Notes: a model not told the origin generated them from the sequence alone. 64,000 nt of DNA from Brachionus rotundiformis (GCA_016802295.1 JAESIW010000020.1:4131710-4195709), one strand, 5' to 3'; counted from the first letter of the stretch, positions 22,812-35,400 are shown. Translations and numbers: made by a program.

Positions 22812-25800
22812 ATGAATCGCTGCTGTAATCATTTTTTAGTCAAAAATTTAAATGTCACCATTAAAAACTATCGTGTATTATCAAATATTTTACAATGTTC
22901 ACTTTTTGACAAGCAAAAATTAAATTTATACTCCACTGAAACCAAAATTTATACTCAATATCGAAACTTGGCTCGAGATACTTCCAAAAAACAAAATAAA
23001 AATTTTACACCAAAGTTTCAAAAAAATGAAACAAGCAACAAAAAAAAAATCTCCAAACAGGAAAGTAACTCAACACCTGGAGATATTTTTAAACCACTTG
23101 AAGTCAAGCCGCTGACCGGTGTTGATCAAAATATTGGACAAGAACTTGGTGGTAAACTCGAAAAATGTAATTATTCTTATTTCAATTAAAAGAAATTTTA
23201 ATTTAACTCAAAATTTTAAAAAAATATAAATTCAAATTCATATTGAACAGTTTAAGGTTTATTAAGAATCTATATTGATAGAATTAAATAAAATCCGAAA
23301 ATTTTTTGAATATTTTCTAAGTTTAAAAGACATAATCAACAAAAAAAGTAAAAAAAGCTATCACGAAACAAGAATTATCCAAAAAAAAACAAAAAAGTTT
23401 TTCTCCTTTTTAAAATTAATATTAATAATCAAATTTTTTAACTAATCTTATTTTATTGAATTCATTAAGTTTTAAAATGAATTATCTTTGATAAAAAATT
23501 TAAATAAAGTGAAAGAGAAATAATAATTATTAAATTAAGCTGACATTAACAGAGTATTGGTAAATTTTCGACAAGATGAGAACATTCTAGCCCTTGCCCA
23601 AGAATCTGGATTAAATTGTAATATAAAAAAATTTTCAAAATACAATTAGAAAACAAAATATTAAGCTTTTTTTTAGCCAGAATGTTTAGTGACGTTCTTC
23701 TGAGCTTCCGACGGTTTTGTTTACAGTCCAAATCTCTACCACCTGATTTGCATATAAAACTAAGCGATATTATTCAAAAAGCAGCAAAGCATACGGACTT
23801 GTTTCCGTATTTCTTGCGCCATGCCCATGAGTTATTTCCTCATTTGCATTGTATGGAAGATTTGAAGCACATATCTGATCTCACTGAACCAAGTTATTGG
23901 TACATTGATGCTCGCGACATGAAACGAAAAATAATTTATCATGCTGGTCCTACAAATAGTGGAAAAACTTATTCTGCTTTGAAAAGATTTCAGGAAAGTT
24001 CTAGCGGAATTTACTGTGGACCATTGAAGTTATTGGCCAATGAAGTATTCATAAAGACAAACAGTGCCGGACATAAGTGCGACTTGATTACTGGAGAAGA
24101 AAGAAAATTTGGTGACGAGTCTGGAAAGCCATCAGAGCACATGGCTTGTACTGTTGAGATGGTTAACTTGGATAAAAATTACGAGGTAGCAGTTATAGAT
24201 GAAATTCAAATGATTAAAGATCAACAAAGAGGATGGGCATGGACCAGAGCCTTGTTGGGAATTAAAGCACAGGAAATTCATGTTTGTGGCGACCTTAGTG
24301 GTACTGATTTGATTTCGGATTTGAGTTTTCTTACTGGTGATGATTTTGAGCTTAAAACTTATGAGCGACTTACATCATTAACTATAATGGATAAGTCGCT
24401 TGAGTCATATGATAACGTGGAACCTGGTGATTGTTTTGTATGCTTTAACAAGAATGACATATACAATGTGGTCAATAATCTAGAGGTGCGTGGACACGAA
24501 GTTGCTGTAATTTATGGTTCAATGCCACCAGGTGTTAAACTTGCTCAAGCAGCACGATTCAATGATCCTAATGATAAATGTAAAATATTGGTTGCTACTG
24601 ATGCAATTGGAATGGGTCTAAATTTGAATATAAGAAGAATTATTTTTTATTCTCTTAGAAAAGTTCAACAAAAAGACAATAAGCACGACTCGGACGGGAA
24701 AGATGCTTCTGAAATAGAAAATATTACAACATCCCAAGCATTACAAATTGCTGGACGAGCTGGTCGATTTAATACCGCATTCAAAGATGGTCTAGTTACC
24801 ACGTTCACAAGTAAAGATTTATTTACTAAAAATTTTAATTTTGAATGGATATTTGATTTGGAACATTCTAATTAATTTTTATCTTTAAAATTATACATAT
24901 AAAATGTTGATATAAAATTTAACTTATATTTTTATGATATTCTTCTCTTTTTCGCTGTTTAGGACCTTTGGACAGAAAGCGTGCATAATAATTTTAAAAA
25001 TAAACACTTAATAAGTAAAATTGGTCACTCAAGTCGATATTTTTCCTTTACCTTTGCTTTTTCCCATGTCATTTCGATAGCTCTTCCGTAATTATTGATC
25101 TCCATATTATTGTTGATCGTCATATCTTTCATTCTAAGTGCATTTCCAAGCCTCTGTACCATTTTGTTCTTTATGTATTCGCTCATTGGTTCTGAATTTT
25201 TTCATTATATTTCATCAATTGACACTATCTCAAGCCAGCGGATTCCATTTATCGTCATACAGAATTTAACTTGAGGTAAGTTCTGGTTATTTAGCTTGAG
25301 TTTTGTTTTCTTGTAGTTAACTTCTATTCTGTTCGTAATCTAGCAAAGGAGTATTTTTTGTTTGAAAGTCTGATATCTCTTTGATTCCATCGTTGTACTA
25401 ATGGTGTTTTCCAAATGTGCAAATTCGGTTAGACATTTGACATGTTGATTGGGATATCTAATTTGGTGTTTCTTCCCATGAATTTTAATCTAGATCCATT
25501 TATTTCGAGTTCATTTATTGTTAGTTTGGTCTTCTCCACTAGATCCTTTGTTTTCATAAACATAATAGACTCTTTGTTTGACTTAGGAATTGTGTTAGAG
25601 ATAGAACCCATTCTTGTCTGACTTCGGCACAAAAGGCTGTTCTTTGTCAAGAAATACGCTCCACTCGAATTCCTCTATAAAAGTTTTATCAAGTTAACCA
25701 TCTTTTGTGGCAGACTTATCTTAGTACAGCCCAAAGGGGGTTTATCTTTATTTTATTTTATTTTAAATGTAATTTGGGGAAAAAAATAAATTTTTAAGTT

Positions 25801-27130
25801 AAACTATTAAAATTTATTATTTGAAATAATAAAAATAAATTATCTATTTCATGCACAAAGTTTCGTTGATTGAAAATTGAACTTGTTCAAAACATATTTT
25901 TTTAATTAGGGACTAGTCCGTTTATAAACCATGAAATTTAAATTTAGGATAAATTTATAAAATAACAAACTTGTAAATTTATTATTTTAAGATCGCGATT
26001 TACCTGTTTTGAAAGAAATTTTAAATCAACCACTAGAAAAGACAACTCGAGCTGGGCTTCACCCAACTGCGGAGCAAATTGAGCTATTTGCCTATCACTT
26101 ACCTAATCATTCACTGAGCGAATTAATCAAAATTTTTATGAGTATATGCCGAATAGACAGTGGTCAGTATTTTTTATGCAACTTTGGAGAGATTGCCTTT
26201 CTGGCCGAAATGATCGACCACATACCAATTAACCTTAGATCAAAGTACACTTTTGCCACTAGTCCAATTAACCGTAAACAAACATTCGTATGTTCATGTT
26301 TTGTAAAATTTGTCAGGTATTACAGCAATAATGAAGTAGTTACTGATGATATTTTGAAAAAAATGATCGAGTGGCCATTTAAAATTCCACAAAATGTTAA
26401 CGAAGTTGCTCATTTGGAGACAGTCTATGACGTCCTAGATTTATATCTATGGCTTGCTTATCGATTTCCTGATATCTTTACCTATATTGATGAGATAAAA
26501 CAAATGAGAGTTGATTTAGAGAATATCATTTATGAAGGTGTAAAAAACATATCAATGTTAAATCAATCCGGAGGCAAAACCCGGCACTTAATAACTCGTC
26601 GACATAAACGAGTCGAAGCTCAAAATATATCTCAAATAAACAATATGTTTACAAGTCAACAAAATTTATCGACTCAAAGCTCAGACCTCAAAATGGACAG
26701 AATAGAGTTTAAAAAAAACATAAAAACTGAATTACCAAACGATTGCGAAAAGATAAAGTGTAATTTTGAGAACTCAAATGATGAATCTGATTCGAGACTA
26801 AATGATAAAATTGAAGAAAGTAAATTAAAGTCTAAATATAAAAGATTGGTTGATTATTTGAATGTTACCAAGTCGATTGATGAGAAAAAAAATGAATCGA
26901 GTACAATTAAGGTGTCCAAAAAAAAGGAAGTTTTTGAATTGAGTGAAGACCAACCTTTTAGATCATTTAAGGAGTCTTACAAGAATTTAGTTGAAGACGG
27001 AACAATTGAATTATCTTTAAAAAAAATAAAAAATAATGATAAAAATAAACAAAATTTTGAAAATACAGTTGATTCAAGCAATGTTAGTATGGCTATGAAG
27101 AAAATTTTTAACTCGAAGAAAAAAAATTAA
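22812..27130 (+). CDS. SUPV3L1: ATP-dependent RNA helicase SUPV3L1 (SUV3), mitochondrial
   Basis: This is the mitochondrial degradosome helicase that unwinds RNA for PNPase. Four exons: 22812-23166, 23555-23617, 23677-24810 and 25992-27130, giving 896 residues. Helicase motifs: HAGPTNSGKTYSAL (Walker A), CGPLKLLANEVF, VIDEIQM (DExH-type), HVCGD, ILVATDAIGMGLN and QIAGRAGRF (motif VI), then RAGLHPTAEQIELFAYHLP and the SUV3 C-terminal region LDLYLWLAYRFPD. The N-terminus is basic and fits a presequence. The C-terminal 170 residues are Lys/Ser/Asn-rich and longer than in human (786 residues in total). At exon 2 the first acceptor (CAG at 23552) would create TAG; the next AG (23554) restores Leu. 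Intron 3 (1181 nt) carries a retroelement relic. A CTTAG acceptor-like site ends one base before the ATG. Confidence 0.95.
25020..25785 (-). mobile_element. Decayed retroelement in SUPV3L1 intron 3
   Basis: A block less AT-rich than the rest of the intron. The minus strand has a 73-codon remnant at 25429-25650 (KLTINELEINGSRLKFMGR...NMSNV) followed by broken reading frames with coding-like composition, such as KLNNQNLPQVKFCMTINGIRWLEI. The plus-strand end near 25725-25785 has ACAGCCCAAAGGGGG followed by repeated TTTTA units, which looks like a retroelement 3' tail. The two halves may belong to different insertions in opposite orientation. I suspect a gag-like ORF1 of a non-LTR element but cannot name a family. 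No intact gene. Confidence 0.45.
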
Positions 27131-27398
27131 AACTATTTATTTAAATGTTTGTTTTTTTCAATTTAAAAATTTTTTGTTTTAATTTTTTGCCAATTTTATA
27201 GGAAGATAATTTTTTTTTAAATTCAATTGATTTAAAATAAAAAGAAATTAAATAATATTTTATTTAAATTTTTACAAAATTTCAATCATTTAATCCAACA
27301 TATTAAAAGTTTAAAATTATTAAAAAAAATTGTAAATTTTTAAAATTTTATTTACTGAAATAAAAAAACATCATTAAGCTTAGTTAATTCGTTCAACT

Positions 27399-27695
27399 TT
27401 AATGATTATGATATAAAATTTTGTCTCCAATTTTTTGTTCAACTCTTTTAAAAGTAAAATATACTTTTTGTTTATTCACAGGATGAAATTTTTCTCTTGC
27501 ATCAGAATCAATAAATTCTTTATAATCTATTTTATTGTTTTTATCACGGTCTATTAGGGCGAATTTTTCCTTTGCCAATAGGTATGCAGCTTGTTTGTCA
27601 ATATTTGGGTATTTTTTTCTTGTATATTGATAATACTCATTAAAATCAATTTGATGATCAATTCCAGCTATTTTACGAAAATTTAAATAAGACAT
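27399..27695 (-). CDS. Small EF-hand protein
   Basis: A 98-residue open frame starting at ATG 27695. Residues 48-59 form a canonical EF-hand loop, DRDKNNKIDYKE: Asp at positions 1 and 3, Asn at 5, Ile at 8, Asp at 9, Glu at 12. It is flanked by helices AYLLAKEKFALI and FIDSDAREKF. An earlier degenerate hand may surround DFNEYYQYT. There is no signal peptide and no other domain. The gene is convergent with SUPV3L1 and only 268 bp from its stop. It could be a stand-alone Ca-binding protein or the last exon of a longer gene whose upstream exons I could not find. I do not recognise an orthologue. Confidence 0.55.
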   Translation of the reverse strand: MSYLNFRKIAGIDHQIDFNEYYQYTRKKYPNIDKQAAYLLAKEKFALIDRDKNNKIDYKEFIDSDAREKFHPVNKQKVYFTFKRVEQKIGDKILYHNH

Positions 27696-28426
27696 AGCAA
27701 CAATAAATGATAAAAAATTTAGATTTTCCTTTTCTTTTATAATTTAATTAATGTATTTAAAAATTAAAATTTTAATAAAAGCAATAAATGAAAATCAATG
27801 ATTCATTGAGTTCTATTGAAATAAAAAATGAAATAATTAAAATTTTTCGCATTTTTATCTTTTGTAATTAATATTTTGGTTATTAAACAGTTAATTTAAA
27901 ATTTTTGTTTATTCTTTTCATAGAATAAAAACATTCTACGTCAACTCTCACTATTTTATCTATAAAAAAGCGATTTTTGCTTCCGTCATATTTGCTAGAC
28001 TTGAAATTTTTTATTAAATTTACATAATTTTTAATTAGTTAAATTTTATCATATTTGAAACATTTGAAAACTTGAAATTAATCAAAAAAATGGGGGAATT
28101 TTTGTTTAATCTACAAAGATAAAATTAATAGTCTTAACTATGATAGATAGTCAAAATTCTAATTTTATTAGCAAAAATAAGAATTTTCTACCAATTTCTA
28201 CAAAAGACAAAAAAAATGACTCATTCGCCTTGCAAGACAATAATGTTGAAATTTCAAATTAAAATTGAAATTTGCATGAATCGTATTACCAACAAAAAAA
28301 TCTAGAAATAAATTTTAAAACGTCTTTCTATTTCTAATAAACATAAAATTCATAACTTTATTTTTTTGCCAATGACGATATTTAAACATTTACCTTTAGA
28401 TCTAATTCTTGATAAACTAATCAAAA
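27696..28426. other. Intergenic, AT-rich, nothing seen
   Basis: Between the EF-hand gene and ubiquilin (divergent starts). It probably contains their promoters; no element can be defined by eye. A TACCTTTAG acceptor-like site (ends 28399) lies 27 bases before the ubiquilin ATG. Confidence 0.5.
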
Positions 28427-30621
28427 ATGGAAAACTCAAATAACAAAATTGAGCAAACAACTGAACCAGCAAATACGACAGAAAATCAGACAGAGAATGA
28501 GATGCAATCGACTGAGTCTGAACCAATGATTCAATCACCTGCACCGACTAAAACTGAAGAAGAAAAAAAATCCGAGGAACCAGCTTTAATTAATTTGACA
28601 GTCAAAACCCCAAAGGAAAAAGAAAATGTCACCATAAAGCCAGACGCTACTATCAAAGATGTACAAATATCCATTTAATTTAATAAAATTTCTTTATAGA
28701 TAAAAAATTTTTTTAGCTACGAGAAGAAGTTGCTAAAAAATTTTCAAAACCAAATGAACAAATATGCCTAATATTTGCTGGTAAAATTCTTAAAGACTCG
28801 GAGACTTTGGCACAACATGGAATCAAGGACAACTTTACCATTCATTTAGTAATCAAATCGAAACCAGTAAATAAAATTTTATCTTTGTCTACGAAACACT
28901 TTATTTGATTTAATTAGAGTCAACCCGCACAGTCAAACACTGGAACTAATCAAACTACTAGCCAAACAGCACCTAGTACAAACACGAGCTCTTCTGGTGG
29001 CTCCTCTCAGCAGTCAGCTCCTAATCCAATGAATAATCTTTTCAATTTACCATTCGGAGGGTCTGATTTTCTCAGTGGTCTTGGATCTATGGGCTTAGGA
29101 AATTCTAATTTTGCTGAATTACAATCACAAATGCAGCAACAAGTAATGTCTAATCCAAATTTGATGAGACAAATGCTTGATAATCCAATGGTACAAAATT
29201 TGATGTCAAATCCGGATGTAATTCGTGAGCTCATGATGAGCAATCCGCAAATGCAAAGTCTAATTGAGAGAAATCCAGAAATTCAGCACATGCTCAACAA
29301 TCCAAGCTTGCTAAGAGAAACAATGGAGATTGCTCGTAATCCAGCTGCTTTACAGGAATTGATGAGAAATCATGATAGGGCTCTAAGTAATCTTGAAGTA
29401 ATTAGTTTAAACTGATTCAAATTAGATACAATTAAATTTTATTTCTTCTATTAGAGTGTACCAGGTGGCTTTAATGCACTCCAGCGAATCTATAGAGAAA
29501 TTGAAGAGCCAATGATCAATGCTACCATGAATCAAAACCCGTTTGCTGCTTTACAAGCAAACTCTGGTGCATCGCAGAATAGCCAAGCTGGACAGGAAAA
29601 TACTCAGCCATTGCCAAATCCTTGGGGCCCACGTCAAAACCAATCAAACACCACCACCTCTAATCAAACCACAACTACATCGACAACTTCTTCAACAAAT
29701 ACATCAAATTCATCATCAACAACAACAACGACACCATCAGCTAATCAGTCCAATATGAATAACATCTTTTCTCAATTGCTGGGATCTGGATCTGGATCTG
29801 GCGCAGATCTTATGGGTTCTAATGTCATGCAAGATTATGCACAACAAATACTACAAAATCCAAGACAAATGGAACAAATGATGAATACACCATACATGCA
29901 ATCAATTTTACAAATGATGTCCACAAATCCTGAATTGTCTAGATCGATTGTTGAAAACAGTCCTCAATTGGCTTCAAATCCTGAACTAAGAGAACAAATG
30001 CTTCGCACATTACCAAATATGCTTCAACAAGTAGGACTTTATTTTTACCTATTTGGTTTTTATTGTTTTGTTTAGCTACAAAATCCTGAAATGAGAACTT
30101 TGCTGTCGAATCCTGAAGCTTTGCAAGCAATAATGCAAATTCAGCAAGGTATGCAACGACTCCAAACAGTCTCCCCTTCAGTAAATCTCTTATCTGGGTA
30201 AATTATTATGTTATCTTAATTAAACTAATATTTATCTTCTATTTGTTTTAGTTTGGGTTTTCCCCTTGGTGGATCAACGCCTTCATCTACTACAAGTTCA
30301 ACTCAATCGAACACTCAGCAAACAAATAATTCCCAGAGTAACCAGAGTAGCTCTACAACTCCACCATCGAATTATTTTTCACAAATGCTGAACATGATGG
30401 CAAATAATACATTGGTAAAACAAATTTTTAAAAGTTATTAAATAATATTTATTGATTAATTAAAGAATCAACCGCCTGAACAAAGATATGCAGCGCAGCT
30501 AGAACAATTGGCCAGCATGGGCTTTATTAATCGCGAGGCTAATATCCAAGCCTTAACAGCCACTATGGGAGATGTAAATGCTGCAATAGATAGATTATTA
30601 AGCCAGCAGTCCCAGCTATGA
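28427..30621 (+). CDS. UBQLN1: Ubiquilin, UBL-UBA proteasome shuttle
   Basis: Ubiquilins carry ubiquitinated and membrane-protein clients to the proteasome. Seven exons: 28427-28660, 28717-28866, 28918-29397, 29455-30030, 30076-30197, 30252-30414 and 30466-30621, all in phase, 626 residues. Order: a Glu/Thr-rich N-terminus; UBL domain (NLTVKTPKEKENVTIKPDATIKDLREEVAKKF...CLIFAGKILKD); two STI1-type regions with repeated NPxxM units (NPNLMRQMLDNPMVQNLM, then NPRQMEQMMNTPYMQ); linkers rich in Ser/Thr/Asn/Gln; and a C-terminal UBA (RYAAQLEQLASMGFINREANIQAL). Introns are 45-57 nt. The symbol is the generic family member; invertebrates usually have one ubiquilin. Confidence 0.96.
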
Positions 30622-31864
30622 GTTAACTTTTGTTTGAAATTTCCGATAGTTATTTAATTAACATAGTCTTTTAATTTAAACTAAGGAAGATATTTTTTTT
30701 GTTTATTAAGTTTTATTTGAGAAACGATTGTTCTTTTTTTTAAAATCAATTTAAAAATTCGAAAATAAAATTTTCATTTTGATTTTTGTATTGTTACAGT
30801 ATCGCTTAAATATGAGATTGTATCAATTTTAAATGGTTTTCAATTTAAAAAAGTATTGCTTTTTTTTCTTGATAAATAAATTTATTTATTAATTTAATTG
30901 CTCATTTTAGTTCATTTTCTAGTTGGAAAAAAATTTTCCAATTAATGAATAATTAAACAAATTTTATTATTGCGCGTACCTTAATGACTTTTAATAAAGC
31001 AAGAAAACAATATTTTACCAAATTAATTTAAAATTTTGCTAGCATTAATAAATAATTTTAATATAAAATTAAGATGGCATAAAAAAAGTAACATTTTAGA
31101 AGCAAAAGTATCAAAATTGTATCAACCTTTCTTTTTGTTGGATTAGAGTTTTAGGTCTTGATATTTTTTTATAGTAAAACAAACAATCAAGAGATCGATG
31201 TTGAATTTTCCGATATTCAAGCATTCGATATTAAATAGTATTAATTTGATTTTCTCAGATTTTGTAAAAAATTCGGAAAATTTAATTCAAATATTTCAAT
31301 TTTTTACTTTTTTAACTAATTTGAGAAGCATTTTTTTAATTTGTAGAATTATTTTATATTATTTATATAATCAACAATAAAAAGAGTTTTTTGTATATTT
31401 TTTATTCGTCAATTTTTTTAAATATATATACACTATCGCCTTAAAAATTATTGAATTCTGGAAATAAAACCATCAAGAATTTTAGATTCTTATTAGACAT
31501 ATATTTAAAATATCTTTTTTTTTCTATTTTAGTAAAAAAAGTCAATATTTTCAATTAGCAGATTATCTTTATTAAAAAAAAATGTTGACGATTTTTGAGT
31601 TTAACAAATTCAGCAAATTTGAATTCTAATTGTTTCATTTTACCAGTAGTAGTAGGAGTAAATAATGCAACTTTCCAAGCAAAGTTTTAATGAACTATAG
31701 CAACTAATTCAAAACATCATAAGTATTTTTAAAAAAAATTAAAGTAAAACAACTAATTAGTTAAATTAATTAAATTGGTTAAATTAGTGACTCATTTACA
31801 CCAAAAGGGTATAAATAATAGAATGTGATTTTGAGAAAAGTTTACTTATTGAAAAACTTTAACT

Positions 31865-32235
31865 TTAATTTATGGCGGGTACATAGGCCTACGAATCTTT
31901 GTCCAAGTCTTGTCGTATGAGGGCGCCGCTGGTTTTGACCATCTCCCAGTATAGAATCCGAAAGGAGCGAGAATCCAAAAAAAAGATTCTGCAGATAGAC
32001 GTAACTTTGGAAGCCTTAAGTTTAGACTTCATCTCGAGTGAGAGAAGTCGCTTGGTTTGTGGTAACAAGCTAGTCTAAATAGTTGCCGAGTTCGCAGCCA
32101 ATTTTTTGGATGAGTGGTGCTGTTTATGATCAACGTCCCACTGGCTTCTTAGGGAAAGACCCTAAGAAGTCATAACTCTGCCAAAGCCAATTCTAAGCCC
32201 GGTTGAAACAAAGAGTAGGGTGAGACATAACTTAT
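31865..32235. repeat. GC-rich island of unknown nature
   Basis: About 370 bp that differ sharply in composition from the AT-rich flanks. Neither strand has a full gene. On the plus strand a run of about 60 codons after an early stop reads coding-like (ISQYRIRKERESKKKILQID). A strong hairpin sits at 32143-32171. It could be a relic of a mobile element, a SINE-like sequence, or a structured non-coding RNA. I compared it mentally with snRNAs, 7SL, RNase P/MRP and rRNA and found no convincing match. Confidence 0.4.
32143..32171. repeat. Perfect hairpin inside the GC-rich island
   Basis: GGCTTCTTAGGG, loop AAAGA, CCCTAAGAAGTC: a 12-bp stem with one G:T wobble and a 5-nt loop. No T-run follows, so it is not a classical terminator. 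Confidence 0.8.
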
Positions 32236-32475
32236 TAATTTTGTTTAAATTGATAATTCAAATTGAAATATGGATAATATGAATTTTGAACGTGGCCGAA
32301 TTTATACAAATCTTTTTTTTCAAGAACTGTGAGAAAAGCACTTGAAAATAAATTTGAAAAATATGGATATAAATTAGAATTTATGAGATAATAATTTTAT
32401 TTAAAATTTTTTTTTTTATATAATTCTATAATTAATTATTAAAATATTAATTCATTTTTTAAAATACAAAAATAG

Positions 32476-35400
32476 TCAAAAAAATTGTAACCTATGTCCA
32501 TAATATTCACTAACAACAATTCCTCCTTGTTTAGTAATAGCCACATCCCATGGTCTTTGAAAATCACATTTCAAACCACTTATTTTAGAATGATAGGTAA
32601 AATCAGATCTAAAAATTTGTAATCTATTATTTCCTTCGTCCACAATCGCTAAATTTCCTTTTTCATCAACTGCAACTCCTAGTGGTCTTTTGAATTCACC
32701 AGAGCCAGTGCCTTGTTTACCAATAAAATTTAGAAATTTTCCATCCAAGCTGAAAATTTGTACTCTATGATTTCCTTTTTTTAAATTTAAATTTAATAAT
32801 AAATTATCAATATTTGACTTAATTTACCCCAGTCACTGACTATCACTTTTTCATCGTGAACAGTAACACAAGCAGGGCACTTGAACAAGCCCTCTGCCGA
32901 TCCATTACTGCCCCACTGAAGCAAAAAATCACCGTTTTCAGAAAATTTAAGTATGCGATGATTTCCTGAGTCGCAAACATAAATATTGTGATCCTTGTCT
33001 GTAGAAATGTCACAAAGACCACTGTAACAACCAATTTCTCTACCATATCTACCAATTACTCTAACAAAGTTAAATTGACCGTCAAATACTTTTATTCTAA
33101 CCAAACTTTGGTCAGAAACATAAATTCTTCCTTTTTTGTCTATGTGAAGCGAGTACGGATAGTGAAATTCGGTTTGGCCAATTTTTTCTACTGATTTTAA
33201 GTACGAACCATTCTCGTCAAATATTTGGATACGATTATTCCAACTGTCAGCAATGTAAATACATCCGTCTACCGGCGAAACGGCAACTCCTTAAAAATTT
33301 ATTTAAATTAGTTGAGAATAATCTAATCAATAAGAATTTAAAATTTTTATTTTTCAAAAGAATTTAATTATTATAAGATTCTTCAAGTAAAATAAGTTTC
33401 AAAAGTTTTTTGAAAAAATTTAACTTAAGATGAAAAATCTTAAAATTTAAAAAAAAAATAATTCCCCCTAATAGTAAAAAATAAAACTTGTTTCTGTAAG
33501 GTTTTTTATTAATCCTAATTTTTAATTCAAAATTTGGAATTTATGCTATCATAAATAAATTAAAATATATTTTATTGATCTAAAAAACAACTAAAAAGCA
33601 AAAAAAGATTTCTCATTATTTTGTTTATTAAATACTACTAAATAATTGAAATTATTTTGGATTATTAGTTTACCGTAAACTCTTGTTTACTACCTCATGG
33701 GGTTTAAATAAAAAGGTGGGGGGGTTGTAATTTAAAAAGTAAATTTCTAGTATAGGTATTTTAAGATTGAAAAAATTAGAAACCCGGGGTAAAAAAAAAA
33801 ATTATTTAATAATTTAAATGGGCTTATAATGAAAAATTCAAATTTTTTGAAAAAAAATTCGATTCTTCGCAGAATAATAGAAAAAAGTAATAAAATAATT
33901 GATTAATTTTTGATGAGCTTACAAATTGAAAAATTAAACGAAAAAAATTTTACGAATTACGGATACGAATTAAACGAATTCTTATTACAAATGATCTGTT
34001 TTAAAGTCTTAAAAATAATATAAGAATGATGAAATAATGATCACGAGTGTGTATTATTTTGAAAATTTCAATCCCATGAGACTATAAAAAATTTTTTTAT
34101 AATACACACTGGGGCTATGATGAAATTCAGCTAAACTTCATATAAGTATTTCAAAGTTTTTTAAATTAAAATCCCGTGTTTATAATGAAACTTCTTTTGA
34201 AAAACCCAGAGCTTCCAGTAATTATTATGGTGGTGGGGCAATAGCTAAAACCATACTTGTACCCCGGGGTAGTAAACAAGAGTTTACGGTATATATTTTA
34301 TGAGTTAAATCTTACTTTTGGAAAACATTATTTGTAAAATTTTAACAGCATGGTCATTCTGACACAACTAGAAAATTTTTGATAAGAAATCTTTTTACTT
34401 GATAGTAAAAAAAGTATCTAAAAGCTTTCTTTAAAATTAAATTTTGAGCATCTTCATTCAAAATTTGATCATTTACTTGAATTTGCAAAAAAGTTTTATA
34501 TAAAAACCTATTTAAAACTACTAAACTTGATAAAAATTTTCATATTAAATTTTTAAAATTAAATAAGAAATATATCTTTATTTTATAATCCAATAATGAA
34601 TAACTAAATAATTTTCACTAACCTAATGGGTGCTTAAATTCGCCATCTTCTTCACCTTCTGAACCAATTACTTTGTATGGTTGGAAAAACTTTCTCGGCT
34701 CAATTATGCTTTTTGAGCGTGTCTTAGCATTCAATTTCATCTGTAAACTTGATGGTACATATTTATTTTTGCGTAAAATTGATTGACTCCGTTTTGGAAC
34801 TTGTTTTAATTGCATTTCAAGAGTTTCATATTTTTCATCAGTCATATCTTCATCGGTCAAAAAAGCTGCACCATCTTGCTGAGTAATAGTTTCAACATAG
34901 CCAAGAGAGTAAAAGTTTTCCGGTAAATCGCGATTAAAAAAAGAAATGCGTCTGGTAATGTATCTGTTTGCCAAGTTTTTGTTCATTTCACTCAAAATAT
35001 TTAAATATTTTTCACAATTTTCAGCTATTTTCATGACTTCTTCATCGGTTTCTTCTTTTCTTAAAAAAAAAACAATAAGATTTTGTTTCTTTTAATAAAA
35101 TTAAATAGGAACCCAATCAACGCTTTGTTAGATGATGTACCAAATCTACTTATATTTTCCAGTTCTTTTAATCTAGCTGATTTGTCACCTAAATAAGTAG
35201 TCTCAGCTCTCTCAAAGTCTTCAACTTCGTCAAGCAACTTGGTTTCTTCGTCTTTGATGCGCTGAATTATATCACCAACTTTTTTTTGTATCAAAATCCT
35301 TATCTCTTTACACTTTGACAAATTGTTCTCATGTTTGCTCAATGATTCAACTTCTTTGACCAAAAATTTGTCCGATTCTGTCTCTATTTTGACAATCTGT

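Larger units (their letters stand above)
30622..32475. other. Intergenic between convergent ubiquilin and the NHL gene
   Basis: Mostly AT-rich with no gene. It contains a possible diverged LINE tail near 31645-31675 (GTAGTAGTAGGAGTAAATAAT, compare the tail at 55671) and the GC-rich island at 31865-32235 described separately. Confidence 0.5.

Noticed and set aside
31865..32235. The GC-rich island as snRNA, 7SL, RNase P/MRP RNA or an rRNA fragment
   Set aside because: No conserved core motif of these RNAs could be found on either strand by eye.
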